From: a virus
IMG/VR virus record: IMGVR_UViG_3300022743_000001
Coordinates: 1 to 36,340 of that record
Length of the DNA: 36,340 nucleotides
Strand: one strand, 5' to 3'
In this document: piece after piece, positions 23,398-29,660 of the stretch
Layout of the letters: each line of letters opens with the position of its first letter
Numbering within the stretch: position 1 is the first letter of the stretch
Program-made: the position numbers and the translations under genes
The notes under the pieces: model-generated
What the model saw: the letters and a program-made list of their open reading frames with translations, nothing else
The model's database searches: none
Told to the model about the DNA's origin: nothing

Positions 23398-23730
23398 ATG
23401 AGGTTGATTGCAGTTGCCGCCATGTGCGCGGCGTTGTCCGGTTGCGGAAGTTGGCACAAGCCCAGCGCATCGGATGCGGAGATGAATTCGGACAAGATGC
23501 AGTGCCAGTCAATGGCGTACGGCGCATACCCACCGGTGATGATGGCAAGCGGGAGAGCGGTCCAATCCCCATCGCAGACAACGTGCTCCCAGTTCGGCGG
23601 GCAGTTGCATTGCACCACCACGCCAGGGGTGTCAACGCCAGCGCCTCAGATCGACATCAACTCAATCGACCGCGGGAACGCCATCAACTCTTGCATGAGG
23701 GGCAAGGGCTGGTCCTGGAAATCCCAGTGA
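23398..23730 (+). CDS. Small lipoprotein in the repressor operon
   Basis: A 110-residue lipoprotein. ATG 23398 is preceded by GGGGA; the upstream in-frame ATG (23374) would hide the signal. Residues 1-15 (RLIAVAAMCAAL) lead to the lipobox LSGC with Cys at residue 16. The mature part is Ser/Gln/Pro-rich with several Cys and ends CMRGKGWSWKSQ, a motif seen in small envelope proteins. It is cotranscribed with the repressor and followed by a terminator, so it should be made in the lysogenic state. A superinfection-exclusion or other lysogenic-conversion role is a reasonable inference. Confidence 0.75.
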   Translation: MRLIAVAAMCAALSGCGSWHKPSASDAEMNSDKMQCQSMAYGAYPPVMMASGRAVQSPSQTTCSQFGGQLHCTTTPGVSTPAPQIDINSIDRGNAINSCMRGKGWSWKSQ

Positions 23731-23748
23731 CGCCGCCCTGATCCTGCG

Positions 23749-23773
23749 AAGCCCGCCGAGTGCGGGCTTTTTT
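23749..23773 (+). terminator. Intrinsic terminator after lipoprotein
   Basis: AAGCCCGC (23749-23756), loop CGAGT, GCGGGCTT (23762-23769) and a run of T to 23773 form a textbook rho-independent terminator 18 bp after the lipoprotein stop. It ends the repressor/lipoprotein unit. Confidence 0.9.
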
Positions 23774-23912
23774 GCGCCGAAATGGGCCGCCCGCCATCTT
23801 TTCCATCGGATCCCCTGATCTACCTCCCTAGGGGATTTCACCCAACAGCCTCCCCTACCCACAACCATTGCAGTTGACTGGGGAGAGAGGAGGTTTCACC
23901 CCGCCGTAGCGG

Positions 23913-23952
23913 ATCGACATGCCAACTTTCGTTGGTCCCCGGGCTTGTCGAT
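23913..23952. ncRNA. Nested hairpin, candidate RNA structure
   Basis: Outer arms ATCGACA (23913-23919) and TGTCGAT (23946-23952) enclose an inner perfect hairpin CCAAC-TTTC-GTTGG (23922-23935). No ORF explains it. Strand of transcription is unknown. Confidence 0.4.
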
Positions 23953-24079
23953 GCAGCCAGCCCCACGGGTTGTTCGGGATCTGCCCCCTAGCCTTGCGGC
24001 GTACCGTGTCGCGGTTTCCTTCCGAGCGGCCCCACTTGCGGCCCCTGCTGTCGTGCGGAGTACGGCCGGCCGCGAATGC

Positions 24080-24161
24080 AAAAGCCCCTTGCTACTGCGT
24101 TCGCGCCGTCGGGGGCCGGCATCGACCCGTTGGGCGGGCCGTGAACGCATGAGCAAGGGGC
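24080..24161 (-). terminator. Long hairpin, possible leftward terminator or small-RNA end
   Basis: Arms GCCCCTTGCT (24084-24093) and AGCAAGGGGC (24152-24161) pair perfectly. After a 2x2 mismatch the stem continues with TGCGTTC (24096-24102) and GAACGCA (24143-24149). On the minus strand the final arm is followed by TTTT (24083-24080), as in an intrinsic terminator, although the apical region is long (40 nt). It could stop leftward transcripts or be part of a structured RNA. Confidence 0.45.
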
Positions 24162-24220
24162 CTCATGTTTCTTCGTCTTCACCATCCCCCGACAGATCCG
24201 ACAGGCGCAAGACTACCACA

Positions 24221-24291
24221 AAATACACACGGTGTTTTACACCTCGCGTTTACACATAGCGTTGACAAGCGGTTAAACGTGGTGTGTAATA
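24221..24291. promoter_or_regulatory. Right operator triplet
   Basis: Three 19-bp sites like those beside the repressor: TAAAACACCGTGTGTATTT (minus strand of 24221-24239), GTCAACGCTATGTGTAAAC (minus strand of 24248-24266) and TTAAACGTGGTGTGTAATA (24273-24291). The last matches the left site at 22564 at 15 of 19 positions. The second touches the -35 and the third covers the -10 of the rightward promoter. Confidence 0.75.
24262..24290 (+). promoter_or_regulatory. Strong rightward promoter
   Basis: TTGACA (24262-24267), a 17-bp spacer and TGTAAT (24285-24290) make a near-consensus sigma70-type promoter. The start would be near 24297, 50 nt before the first gene. An operator-like site overlaps the spacer and -10, so it should be silent in the repressed state. 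Confidence 0.82.
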
Positions 24292-24346
24292 GATCCCAAC
24301 GCAGCACGAGACGCCCGCCGGGTGACGGAGCTGCAAAGGGATCGAG

Positions 24347-24553
24347 ATGAGCAAGCGCAACACCCCTGCCAAGTCCGCAGCATCTAAGCGCGCCGCGTTC
24401 GCCGGACAACGACAGCAGTTCGCCGCCAAGGGTCGCGCCAAGAGCTACGGCCCGACGGCGCATGAAAAGCGCGTAGCCCGCGGCGTCCGCGACGAGATGG
24501 GGCAAATGGGGTTTTCAGTCTCGCATCTCTGCGGGCACTGGATCGCCATCTGA
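24347..24553 (+). CDS. Small basic protein, first gene of right operon
   Basis: A 68-residue protein with GGGA upstream of ATG 24347. It is strongly basic in its first 40 residues (SKRNTPAKSAASKRAAFAGQRQQF; AKGRAKSYGPTAHEKRVARGV) and ends VSHLCGHWIAI. A nucleic-acid-binding or regulatory role is possible; no family recognised. Confidence 0.6.
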   Translation: MSKRNTPAKSAASKRAAFAGQRQQFAAKGRAKSYGPTAHEKRVARGVRDEMGQMGFSVSHLCGHWIAI

Positions 24554-24622
24554 CCCACTGCCCGAGCGCATCTGCGGGTGCGCTTCGCAGTGGGCCAGTG
24601 GTGGCCTGAGAAGGGGTGAAAG

Positions 24623-25345
24623 ATGGAGCAGATCAAGAGGTTCGAGTTCGTTCCTGGTGACGAGATCGTCATCGCGCCAGGCCGGACGGTGAAGCGCGTC
24701 CGGGCGCTGGTGGCAATTGCGGCGCTCGGCGTGTCGCCTGGTGATCTGGGCGGGTATGTCGAGAAGGAGGGCCAGGTCTACGGCGATGCCTGGGTCTCCG
24801 GCAATGCCCGGGTCTACGGCAATGCCCGGGTCTCCGGCGATGCCTGGGTCTCCGGCGATGCCTGGGTCTACGGCAATGCCTGGGTCTCCGGCGATGCCTG
24901 GGTCTACGGCAATGCCTGGGTCTCCGGCGATGCCTGGGTCTACGGCAATGCCCGGGTCTCCGGCGATGCCTGGGTCTACGGCAATGCCCGGGTCTCCGGC
25001 GATGCCCGGGTCTACGGCGATGCCTGGGTCTACGGCGATGCCCGGGTCTCCGGCAATGCCCGGGTCTACGGCGATGCCTGGGTCTACGGTTGCGGCCTGA
25101 TCTTCTGGGCATCCATCGTCGGCACCGAGAACGGCACGCTGACGGTCTACAACGGCAATGACAACACGCTGCTGGTGACGCGCGGCTGCTTCTGCGGGAC
25201 GGTGGACGAGTTCCTGGCGAGGTCGGCCGACAAGCACGACGAGCGCACGCGCACCGAGTACCGGCTGCTGATCGATGTGGCTCGTTCGCGGATCGAGCAT
25301 GCGCGCACCGTGACCGCTGTTCCGGCTGACGAGGTGGCGGCATGA
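24623..25345 (+). CDS. Hexapeptide-repeat (left-handed beta-helix-like) protein
   Basis: A 240-residue protein. Residues 1-50 are a globular start (EQIKRFEFVPGDEIVIAPG ... VSPGDLGGYVEKEG). Residues 52-153 are 17 perfect six-residue units V(Y/S)G(D/N)A(W/R), then a partial unit. The C-terminal 85 residues (GLIFWASIVGTENGTLTVYNG; LVTRGCFCGTVDEFLARSADKH) form a separate domain. The period fits a left-handed beta-helix as in hexapeptide transferases or bactofilin-like polymers, but no active site is visible. ATG 24623 has AAGGGG upstream. Similar repeat proteins occur in phages and gut bacteria with no known function. Confidence 0.8.
   Translation: MEQIKRFEFVPGDEIVIAPGRTVKRVRALVAIAALGVSPGDLGGYVEKEGQVYGDAWVSGNARVYGNARVSGDAWVSGDAWVYGNAWVSGDAWVYGNAWVSGDAWVYGNARVSGDAWVYGNARVSGDARVYGDAWVYGDARVSGNARVYGDAWVYGCGLIFWASIVGTENGTLTVYNGNDNTLLVTRGCFCGTVDEFLARSADKHDERTRTEYRLLIDVARSRIEHARTVTAVPADEVAA
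24776..25090 (+). repeat. 18-bp tandem repeat array coding for the beta-helix
   Basis: Seventeen 18-bp units GTC-T(A/C)C-GGC-(G/A)AT-GCC-(T/C)GG fill 24776-25081, followed by a partial unit. Only three bases vary, each with two states, giving Tyr/Ser, Asp/Asn and Trp/Arg. The unit lacks stop codons in several frames, which creates long spurious frames on both strands. Confidence 0.93.
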
Positions 25346-26004
25346 GCACCCACGACGAACAGACGATTGACCGAGCAGTGCGAGCCATGGGCCGCGCACT
25401 GGCGGCGGGCGCAGACCACAAGGCGGCGATGCGCGCCGCACTGAACGCAGCAGCCTCGACGGGCTGCCTGCGCGAGTACAGCGTGACCGTGGACACCGTC
25501 GGCCTGGTGGCTGGCTTTGACGCCGACATCGAGGACGGCTGGGTGATCGTCGCCCCAGCCGGCACCGACCTGGCGCCACTGCTGGCCCGCGGTGAGTTGT
25601 TCGAGCGCATCGACAAGGCTGTGATTCACGAGATGGAGCGGATCGAAACGAAGAAACTGCTGCCGGCGCTGACCGCTGGCTACAAGCGCGTGCTGCTGCA
25701 ACTGCAGAGCAACTCGATGCGCTGGCCCGTCAACTGCGAGGCCTGGGTCGATTACGAGCTGTTGAGCAAGCGGACGCTGAACATTGAGGGTGACGACATC
25801 GCTGCAGTGGCCGTGCGGTCTGTCGATGGGGTTGACCTGCTGAACGGCGAAGGACCGAACTGGCCCGACATGTCGGAGTGCGTCGCCAACACCTACCGGT
25901 GCGCCCAGCGTGCGGCGGCCGGCCACGAGTACGCGCTGGAGGCGGAAGACCTCGAAGCATCCCGCGCTCGTCGCGCCGAACGCATGCTGACGGGGGTGCT
26001 GTGA
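25342..26004 (+). CDS. Conserved-looking phage protein, function unknown
   Basis: A 220-residue protein from ATG 25342 (ATGA overlap with the repeat protein). An Ala-rich helical start (RAVRAMGRALAAGADHKAAMRAALNAAAS) is followed by an alpha/beta part with DIEDGWVIVAPAGTDLAPLLARGELFERIDKAVIHEMERI and a C-terminal helix rich in Arg. No motif allows assignment. Confidence 0.65.
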   Translation: MSTHDEQTIDRAVRAMGRALAAGADHKAAMRAALNAAASTGCLREYSVTVDTVGLVAGFDADIEDGWVIVAPAGTDLAPLLARGELFERIDKAVIHEMERIETKKLLPALTAGYKRVLLQLQSNSMRWPVNCEAWVDYELLSKRTLNIEGDDIAAVAVRSVDGVDLLNGEGPNWPDMSECVANTYRCAQRAAAGHEYALEAEDLEASRARRAERMLTGVL

Positions 26005-26207
26005 TGGCCACCATGGGAGCCCAAGGGCGCCACGACGCCGACAACTGGACCGGCTACGAATCGGGCTGGATCGCCGGCAAGACGTGGCAGCAGCCGGCGC
26101 CGCGCCGCATGGGCCGCATCGAGGCCGCTGGCCACCGCGTTCTGGCCGTGACGCTCGCGCCGCTGGCGGTGGTGATCGTCGTGGCGCTGGCCGTGGGGTG
26201 GCTGTGA
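26004..26207 (+). CDS. Small single-span membrane protein
   Basis: A 67-residue protein from ATG 26004 (TGATG overlap; GTG 26001 is also possible). A soluble part (RHDADNWTGYESGWIAGKTWQQP) is followed by a C-terminal membrane helix (RVLAVTLAPLAVVIVVALAVGWL). Function unknown; next to another membrane protein. Confidence 0.65.
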   Translation: MATMGAQGRHDADNWTGYESGWIAGKTWQQPAPRRMGRIEAAGHRVLAVTLAPLAVVIVVALAVGWL

Positions 26208-26431
26208 TGAGCCGCCACGATACCGACCGGATCCAGTTCGACCCCGACAGCGACTGGCAGGACAGCGTGCAGGCCATCGAGCACGAGACAGCGCCGCGCG
26301 TGCCACGTGACCGCGAGCCGACGTCGCTCGGCGCCCTGCTGCTGGCCGTCGTGATCGTCTGCCTGTGCGCCGCCACTGTGCTTGTGGCCTGCGATCCGGC
26401 GATCAACTGCGCCTCAACCACCTGCAACTGA
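26207..26431 (+). CDS. Small membrane protein with Cys-rich end
   Basis: A 74-residue protein from ATG 26207 (one-base overlap). The acidic N-terminal half (DTDRIQFDPDSDWQDSVQAIEHE) is followed by a transmembrane helix (LGALLLAVVIVCLCAATVLVAC) and the tail DPAINCASTTCN. With the gene before it, it forms a pair of small membrane proteins in the right operon. Function unknown. Confidence 0.65.
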   Translation: MSRHDTDRIQFDPDSDWQDSVQAIEHETAPRVPRDREPTSLGALLLAVVIVCLCAATVLVACDPAINCASTTCN

Positions 26432-26437
26432 CATCAA

Positions 26438-26455
26438 GGGGCAACGGGGGCAACT
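26438..26455. repeat. Tandem 9-bp motif GGGGCAACK (copy 3 of 3 sites)
   Basis: GGGGCAACG then GGGGCAACT, with a degenerate third unit CGGCAAG after it, lies 7 bp after a gene end in a 193-bp non-coding gap (26432-26624). The gap also has small GC hairpins (for instance CCGGTGAGAAGCCGG). Compare 6790-6811 and 10929-10946. Confidence 0.65.
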
Positions 26456-26624
26456 CGGCAAGCGCATCGAGTCCCACGCCCGCCCATGGGGCTATTCCAG
26501 CGCCGGCACCGCGCCGGCAAAGAAATGCGCAAGCGGCGAGGCACACGAGACATGCAGACGCAGCGGGTGAGAGCGCTGCGCCAGCCGGTGAGAAGCCGGC
26601 ACCTACAACCAACTGGAGAACGAG

Positions 26625-27452
26625 ATGCCGATTGAACGCGGTCTGACGCATGCCGAGTACCTGAGCCGGCGCGCGGTCAGCAACAGCCTGATGACGGACC
26701 TGAAGCGGTCGCCGGCCTACTGCTGGGCGATGAACATGAACCCAGCGCGGCCGAAGCGCAAGGCAACGGCTGCAATGCTGTCCGGCACGCTGGCACACTG
26801 CATGATCCTTGAGCCGAGTGAATGGGGGTTGCGCTACAGCGTGCGCCCCGATGGACTTGACCTACGCACCAAGGCTGGAAAAGAGTGGGCAGAGCGCCAG
26901 TGCGCCGAACCCATTTCCATGGCACAGGAGCTTGACGCCGAGTTCCAGCGAGCGGCAGTGACAAACGTCCCAGAGCTTGCCGAGATCCTGAGCAGCGGGG
27001 AACCGGAGCTTTCAGTGTGCTGGGTCGATGAAGCAACCGGACTGCAGTGCAAGGCCCGCCCCGACTGGCTGCACAAGCGCAAGGATGGCCGCTATGTGAT
27101 CCTCGACCTCAAGACTACCAGTGAGAATAGCCCGGATGATTTCGGCCGATCGGTCAACACCTGGGGGTACCACCGCCAGGCCGCGCACTACATCGACGGC
27201 GTGGAGGCCTGCGGGCTTGATGTGGCTGAGTTCCGCTTTGCCATCGTCACATCGGCTTACCCGTTTCTCGCCTACACCGCGGTGCTGGACGAAGACACGC
27301 TACAGCAGGGGCGCGAAGAGGTGGCGGAACTGCGGGCCCTATACGCCGACTGCCAGCGCGCAAATCACTGGCCGCACCACGTCGGCACGCAAATCGTCGG
27401 CCTGCCGAACTGGGCGCGCCGCAGCATTGAAATCGAAGTGGGGTACGCGTGA
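26625..27452 (+). CDS. RecE/exonuclease VIII-like nuclease (PD-(D/E)XK)
   Basis: A 275-residue protein with GGAG upstream of ATG 26625. The N-terminus (YLSRRAVSNSLMTDLKRSPAYCWAMN, then SGTLAHCMILEP) is typical of the RecE/YqaJ-like phage exonucleases. The active site is CKARPDWLHKRKDGRYVILDLKTT, that is D, then D-x-K, followed by the WGYHRQAAHYIDGVEA helix with the conserved Gln and Tyr. It should resect double-stranded DNA 5' to 3' for phage recombination together with the gene that follows. Confidence 0.87.
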   Translation: MPIERGLTHAEYLSRRAVSNSLMTDLKRSPAYCWAMNMNPARPKRKATAAMLSGTLAHCMILEPSEWGLRYSVRPDGLDLRTKAGKEWAERQCAEPISMAQELDAEFQRAAVTNVPELAEILSSGEPELSVCWVDEATGLQCKARPDWLHKRKDGRYVILDLKTTSENSPDDFGRSVNTWGYHRQAAHYIDGVEACGLDVAEFRFAIVTSAYPFLAYTAVLDEDTLQQGREEVAELRALYADCQRANHWPHHVGTQIVGLPNWARRSIEIEVGYA

Positions 27453-28027
27453 TGGACATCAGCAACCTGCGGCACACGATCGTGCCGACGTCGGACCAGC
27501 TCAACAGCGAACAACTGATCGGCGGGCCGATGACGATCACCGTTACCGACGTGCGCCTGGGAAACACCGACGAACAACCGCTCATCGTCCACTATGAGGG
27601 AGACGACGGGCGACCATACAAGCCCTGTAAAACAATGCGTAAAGTGCTGATTTTCGCCTGGGGCGAAGACGGCCGCACGTGGCCCGGCAAGTCCATGACG
27701 CTGTTCAACGACCCCGGCGTGCGCTTCGGCGGCGCCACTGTCGGCGGTATCCGAATCAGCCACATGTCCGGCATCGAGCGTGACATCAGCCTGAGCCTGA
27801 CCGCGACCAAGGGAAAGAAAGCCGGCCACACGATCAAGCCTATGCCGACGCTGCAGGAAGTAACGCGGCTGATCGACTCGGCCAGCAACCGCGCTGCACT
27901 CGACACCGCCAAGGCTGCCGCCGCAATGCTGCCAGCCGCTGAGCGTGAGCAAGCCCGCACGGTCTACAGCGCCCGCATCACTCAACTCAAGGCCGCGGCA
28001 CAACAGCCGGCGACCGAGGCCGCCTGA
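27452..28027 (+). CDS. Putative recombination partner / ssDNA-binding protein
   Basis: A 191-residue protein from ATG 27452 (TGATG overlap with the exonuclease). It has a strand-rich region compatible with an OB-fold (GGPMTITVTDVRLGN, EQPLIVHYEGDDGRPYKPCKTMRKVLIFAWGEDGRTWPGKSMTLFNDP) and an Ala-rich helical C-terminus. It does not look like RecT, Redbeta or Erf. As the gene translationally coupled to a RecE-like exonuclease, it is probably the annealing or ssDNA-binding partner; this rests on synteny. Confidence 0.65.
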   Translation: MDISNLRHTIVPTSDQLNSEQLIGGPMTITVTDVRLGNTDEQPLIVHYEGDDGRPYKPCKTMRKVLIFAWGEDGRTWPGKSMTLFNDPGVRFGGATVGGIRISHMSGIERDISLSLTATKGKKAGHTIKPMPTLQEVTRLIDSASNRAALDTAKAAAAMLPAAEREQARTVYSARITQLKAAAQQPATEAA

Positions 28028-28069
28028 ACAACAACGGGCCGCACTGCGCGGCCACAACGAGGAATGACC

Positions 28070-28477
28070 ATGACCACCGAACAACTGCCCGACATCAATA
28101 GCCCGTTCAATGCGTGCATGTACCGAGACGGCTGCCGATCCGAGCACGCCCAGCGCCTGACGCTCCAACACCACGCCGCAGACCAGGCGCAGCGCATCGC
28201 CGAACTGGAGGTCGAGCGCGACGAGCTGGCGCTCAGGCATCGATCACAGCACGACGCCGACAGTACCGAGCTGCGCCGCGTGTGCGCTGCCCGGGATGCA
28301 GCACGGAAAGAGCGCGACGAGCTGCGCGCACAGATTGACGCTCAGGCGGCAGAGATCGAGCGGCTGAATCAGATCATCATCAATGCCGTGCATCGCTGCT
28401 GCCGCGCAGCGGCGAACGGCCCACACAAAATGGGCTGCGATGCGCAGCGCACTCGACAAGGGAATGGCAATGACTGA
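28070..28477 (+). CDS. Coiled-coil protein, function unknown
   Basis: A 135-residue protein. ATG 28070 is used because GAGGA lies 6 nt upstream; ATG 28064 is too close to it. The N-terminal 35 residues hold two Cys (FNACMYRDGCRSEH). Residues 40-105 form a charged coiled coil (AQRIAELEVERDELALRH; ARDAARKERDELRAQIDAQAAEIERLNQIIINAV), and the end has further Cys and His. Function unknown. Confidence 0.65.
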   Translation: MTTEQLPDINSPFNACMYRDGCRSEHAQRLTLQHHAADQAQRIAELEVERDELALRHRSQHDADSTELRRVCAARDAARKERDELRAQIDAQAAEIERLNQIIINAVHRCCRAAANGPHKMGCDAQRTRQGNGND

Positions 28478-28817
28478 AATCACAAGCGAAACGCTGGAGC
28501 TGGCCGCGCTGGCGGCTGGGATGCCAGTTCGCGACATGGTTGACATGTCCGGCGGACTGTCTTGTCTAGATCTGGATGGAGATCTGGACGGAGAGGTATG
28601 GCGCCCGCATCTCGACGACGGAGATGCAGCGCGGCTAGCTGTGCGGCTGCGCATTTACCCACACTGGGGGACTGAATGGGTGGCGGTAATTAACCGACAG
28701 GATGATTATGTGGTGGCTCATGATGGCACCGAGCCCGACACGCTACGAGCGTGGCGTGAGGCGGTTGTGCTGTGCGCGGCCGAGGTCGGGCGGCGGATTC
28801 GGGAGGGCGGGCGATGA
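28470..28817 (+). CDS. Small phage protein of ABA-sandwich-like type
   Basis: A 115-residue protein from ATG 28470, eight bases before the end of the previous gene (ATG 28464 is an alternative). The pattern LELAALAAGMPV, EVWRPHLDDGDAARLAVRLRI and LRAWREAVVLCAAEVGRRI resembles the small alpha-beta-alpha phage sandwich proteins found in many accessory operons. The sequence is more AT-rich in the middle than its neighbours. Function unknown. Confidence 0.6.
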   Translation: MTEITSETLELAALAAGMPVRDMVDMSGGLSCLDLDGDLDGEVWRPHLDDGDAARLAVRLRIYPHWGTEWVAVINRQDDYVVAHDGTEPDTLRAWREAVVLCAAEVGRRIREGGR

Positions 28818-28937
28818 GCGCAGATTGAGCGCGATGACCCGGCGGCGTTTTACTGGACGATGTCGCCTGCGGTGCTGCGGGAGCGATGTGTGTATTTCAT
28901 CGCTGGACGGGTCGAAGACAAGGGGGTTACGCGATGA
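28814..28937 (+). pseudogene. Probable frameshifted small gene
   Basis: After the ATGA junction at 28814 the frame runs only ATG AGC GCA GAT TGA. One frame over, from 28818, a coherent peptide follows without a normal start: AQIERDDPAAFYWTMSPAVL, then RERCVYFIAGRVEDKGVTR, ending in a TGA that overlaps the next ATG. Both ends fit the coupling seen elsewhere, so a small deletion or a sequencing error near 28820 probably broke a 40-residue gene. An ATG at 28860 could express the last 25 residues. Confidence 0.5.
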
Positions 28938-29176
28938 GCAAGACCACGCGAACTGAGGCCTGCCGCGTCACCGGCCACCCGCCCGGCATGCTGCAAGACG
29001 ACAGCCGCGAGCTGACCGCGTGGCTCGCCGGCAGGCCCGACGCGATGATGCATGCTCGGGATGCTGCTGCGAAGATCAGGGCTGACCATATGGAGGATGT
29101 CCTCGCAATGGTCAGGCCGTGCCGGTGCGGGCCAGAGGGGTGCTCGGACAGCGGGTGTGCGGGGAGGGCTGGGTGA
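28934..29176 (+). CDS. Small Cys-rich protein, possible zinc binding
   Basis: An 80-residue protein from ATG 28934 (ATGA overlap). The helical centre (DDSRELTAWLAGRPDAMMHARDAAAKIRADHMEDVLAMV) is followed by RPCRCGPEGCSDSGCAG, four Cys in a compact knuckle. Function unknown. Confidence 0.65.
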   Translation: MSKTTRTEACRVTGHPPGMLQDDSRELTAWLAGRPDAMMHARDAAAKIRADHMEDVLAMVRPCRCGPEGCSDSGCAGRAG

Positions 29177-29571
29177 TGGACCTGATCGGAACCGGCGACA
29201 TCGCTGACATCCTAGGCCTGGGCCGCGAGCATGTCACCAGCCGCGTGACAAAACGACCAGACTTCCCGGCCCCAGCGCTGGTCCTGAGCCGCAAGACGGT
29301 TCGGTGGGACCGGTCCGCACTATGCTTCCAACCAGTCCGTGGGGAATTCTTGGGGACGTGGCCCCGATCATGGCCCTTTCGGCTCGGTCACCGATCCTCA
29401 AGCCTGTGGGTTGGGTGCTGCCCGGTCTTGAGCAAGTACAGCTCCCACAGCCCCGCTGGCATCGCGCGCTCGGTGTACTCCCACTTCTTCCATGCCCCCT
29501 GCGTCACGCCGATCACCGCGGCAGCCTGGTGCATCGCGTGCCGCACAGCATCGCGGGCAGATTTGACTTGA
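29176..29571 (+). CDS. AlpA/excisionase-like HTH protein (C-terminal part uncertain)
   Basis: ATG 29176 overlaps the previous stop by one base. Residues 1-52 (DLIGTGDIADILGLGREHVTSRV, TKRPDFPAPALVLSRKTVRWDRSAL) are a clear AlpA/excisionase-type MerR-like HTH. The frame then runs to 29571 across the minus-strand HTH gene at 29388-29591, and this extension does not look like a family continuation. The true protein may have lost its usual end at about residue 52. Genes of this type regulate or direct excision, yet no integrase is found. Confidence 0.6.
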   Translation: MDLIGTGDIADILGLGREHVTSRVTKRPDFPAPALVLSRKTVRWDRSALCFQPVRGEFLGTWPRSWPFRLGHRSSSLWVGCCPVLSKYSSHSPAGIARSVYSHFFHAPCVTPITAAAWCIACRTASRADLT

Positions 29572-29591
29572 GTGGGTGTCGGTGTGTCCAT
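29388..29591 (-). CDS. Small HTH regulator, second switch
   Basis: A 67-residue protein from ATG 29591 (an in-frame TTG at 29609 is possible). DAVRHAMHQAAAVIGVTQGAWKKWEYTERAMPAGLWELYLLKTGQHP follows the pattern of small XRE-like phage regulators (ITQxAWxxWExGxRxMPxGLWELxLxKTG). It lies alone on the minus strand inside the rightward arm, opposite the end of the AlpA-like frame, 11 bp from a TGCCCCA palindrome. It probably represses itself and the small gene to its right. Confidence 0.8.
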   Translation of the reverse strand: MDTPTPTQVKSARDAVRHAMHQAAAVIGVTQGAWKKWEYTERAMPAGLWELYLLKTGQHPTHRLEDR

Positions 29592-29601
29592 GCCGCTATT
29601 G

Positions 29602-29660
29602 TGCCCCAATGGGCTAAAAATAGTTGCGCGAACCCCTTGCTATGTTGCCCCATTGGGGCA
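29602..29660. promoter_or_regulatory. Pair of TGCCCCA/TGGGGCA operators
   Basis: TGCCCCATTGGGGCA (29646-29660) is a perfect dyad with 7-bp arms. TGCCCCAATGGGCTA (29602-29616) is an imperfect copy 44 bp away. They lie between the divergent genes at 29591 (minus) and 29715 (plus). Binding by the 29388-29591 HTH protein is the natural inference. Confidence 0.75.

Larger units (their letters stand above)
23774..24220. other. Non-coding, structured interval between terminator and right operators
   Basis: About 450 bp without a convincing gene. Short frames exist on both strands but none has a good start context or a recognisable protein. The interval holds three hairpins: ATCCCCT/AGGGGAT (23810-23836), a nested one at 23913-23952 and a long one at 24080-24161. 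It may encode a small RNA or simply insulate the two rightward units. Confidence 0.6.

Noticed and set aside
23896-24185. Short frames of 65-86 codons in the non-coding interval on both strands
   Set aside because: Competing frames of similar quality, no ribosome-binding site, no domain; the hairpins explain the region better.
24776-25090. CRISPR array
   Set aside because: The repeat is an 18-bp unit in direct tandem without spacers, in phase with a coding frame, and no cas gene is present.
24515-25616. Long repetitive open frames on the minus strand opposite the hexapeptide array
   Set aside because: They arise because the 18-bp unit has no stop in those frames; the plus-strand frame has the start signal, flanking domains and coupling.
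26365-26646. 93-codon plus-strand frame across the gap before the exonuclease
   Set aside because: It overlaps two better-supported genes, has low-complexity Ala/Arg composition and no start signal.
29325-29390. Phage attachment site at the end of the AlpA-like frame
   Set aside because: Only a vague resemblance to att-like sequence; no repeat partner and no integrase support it.
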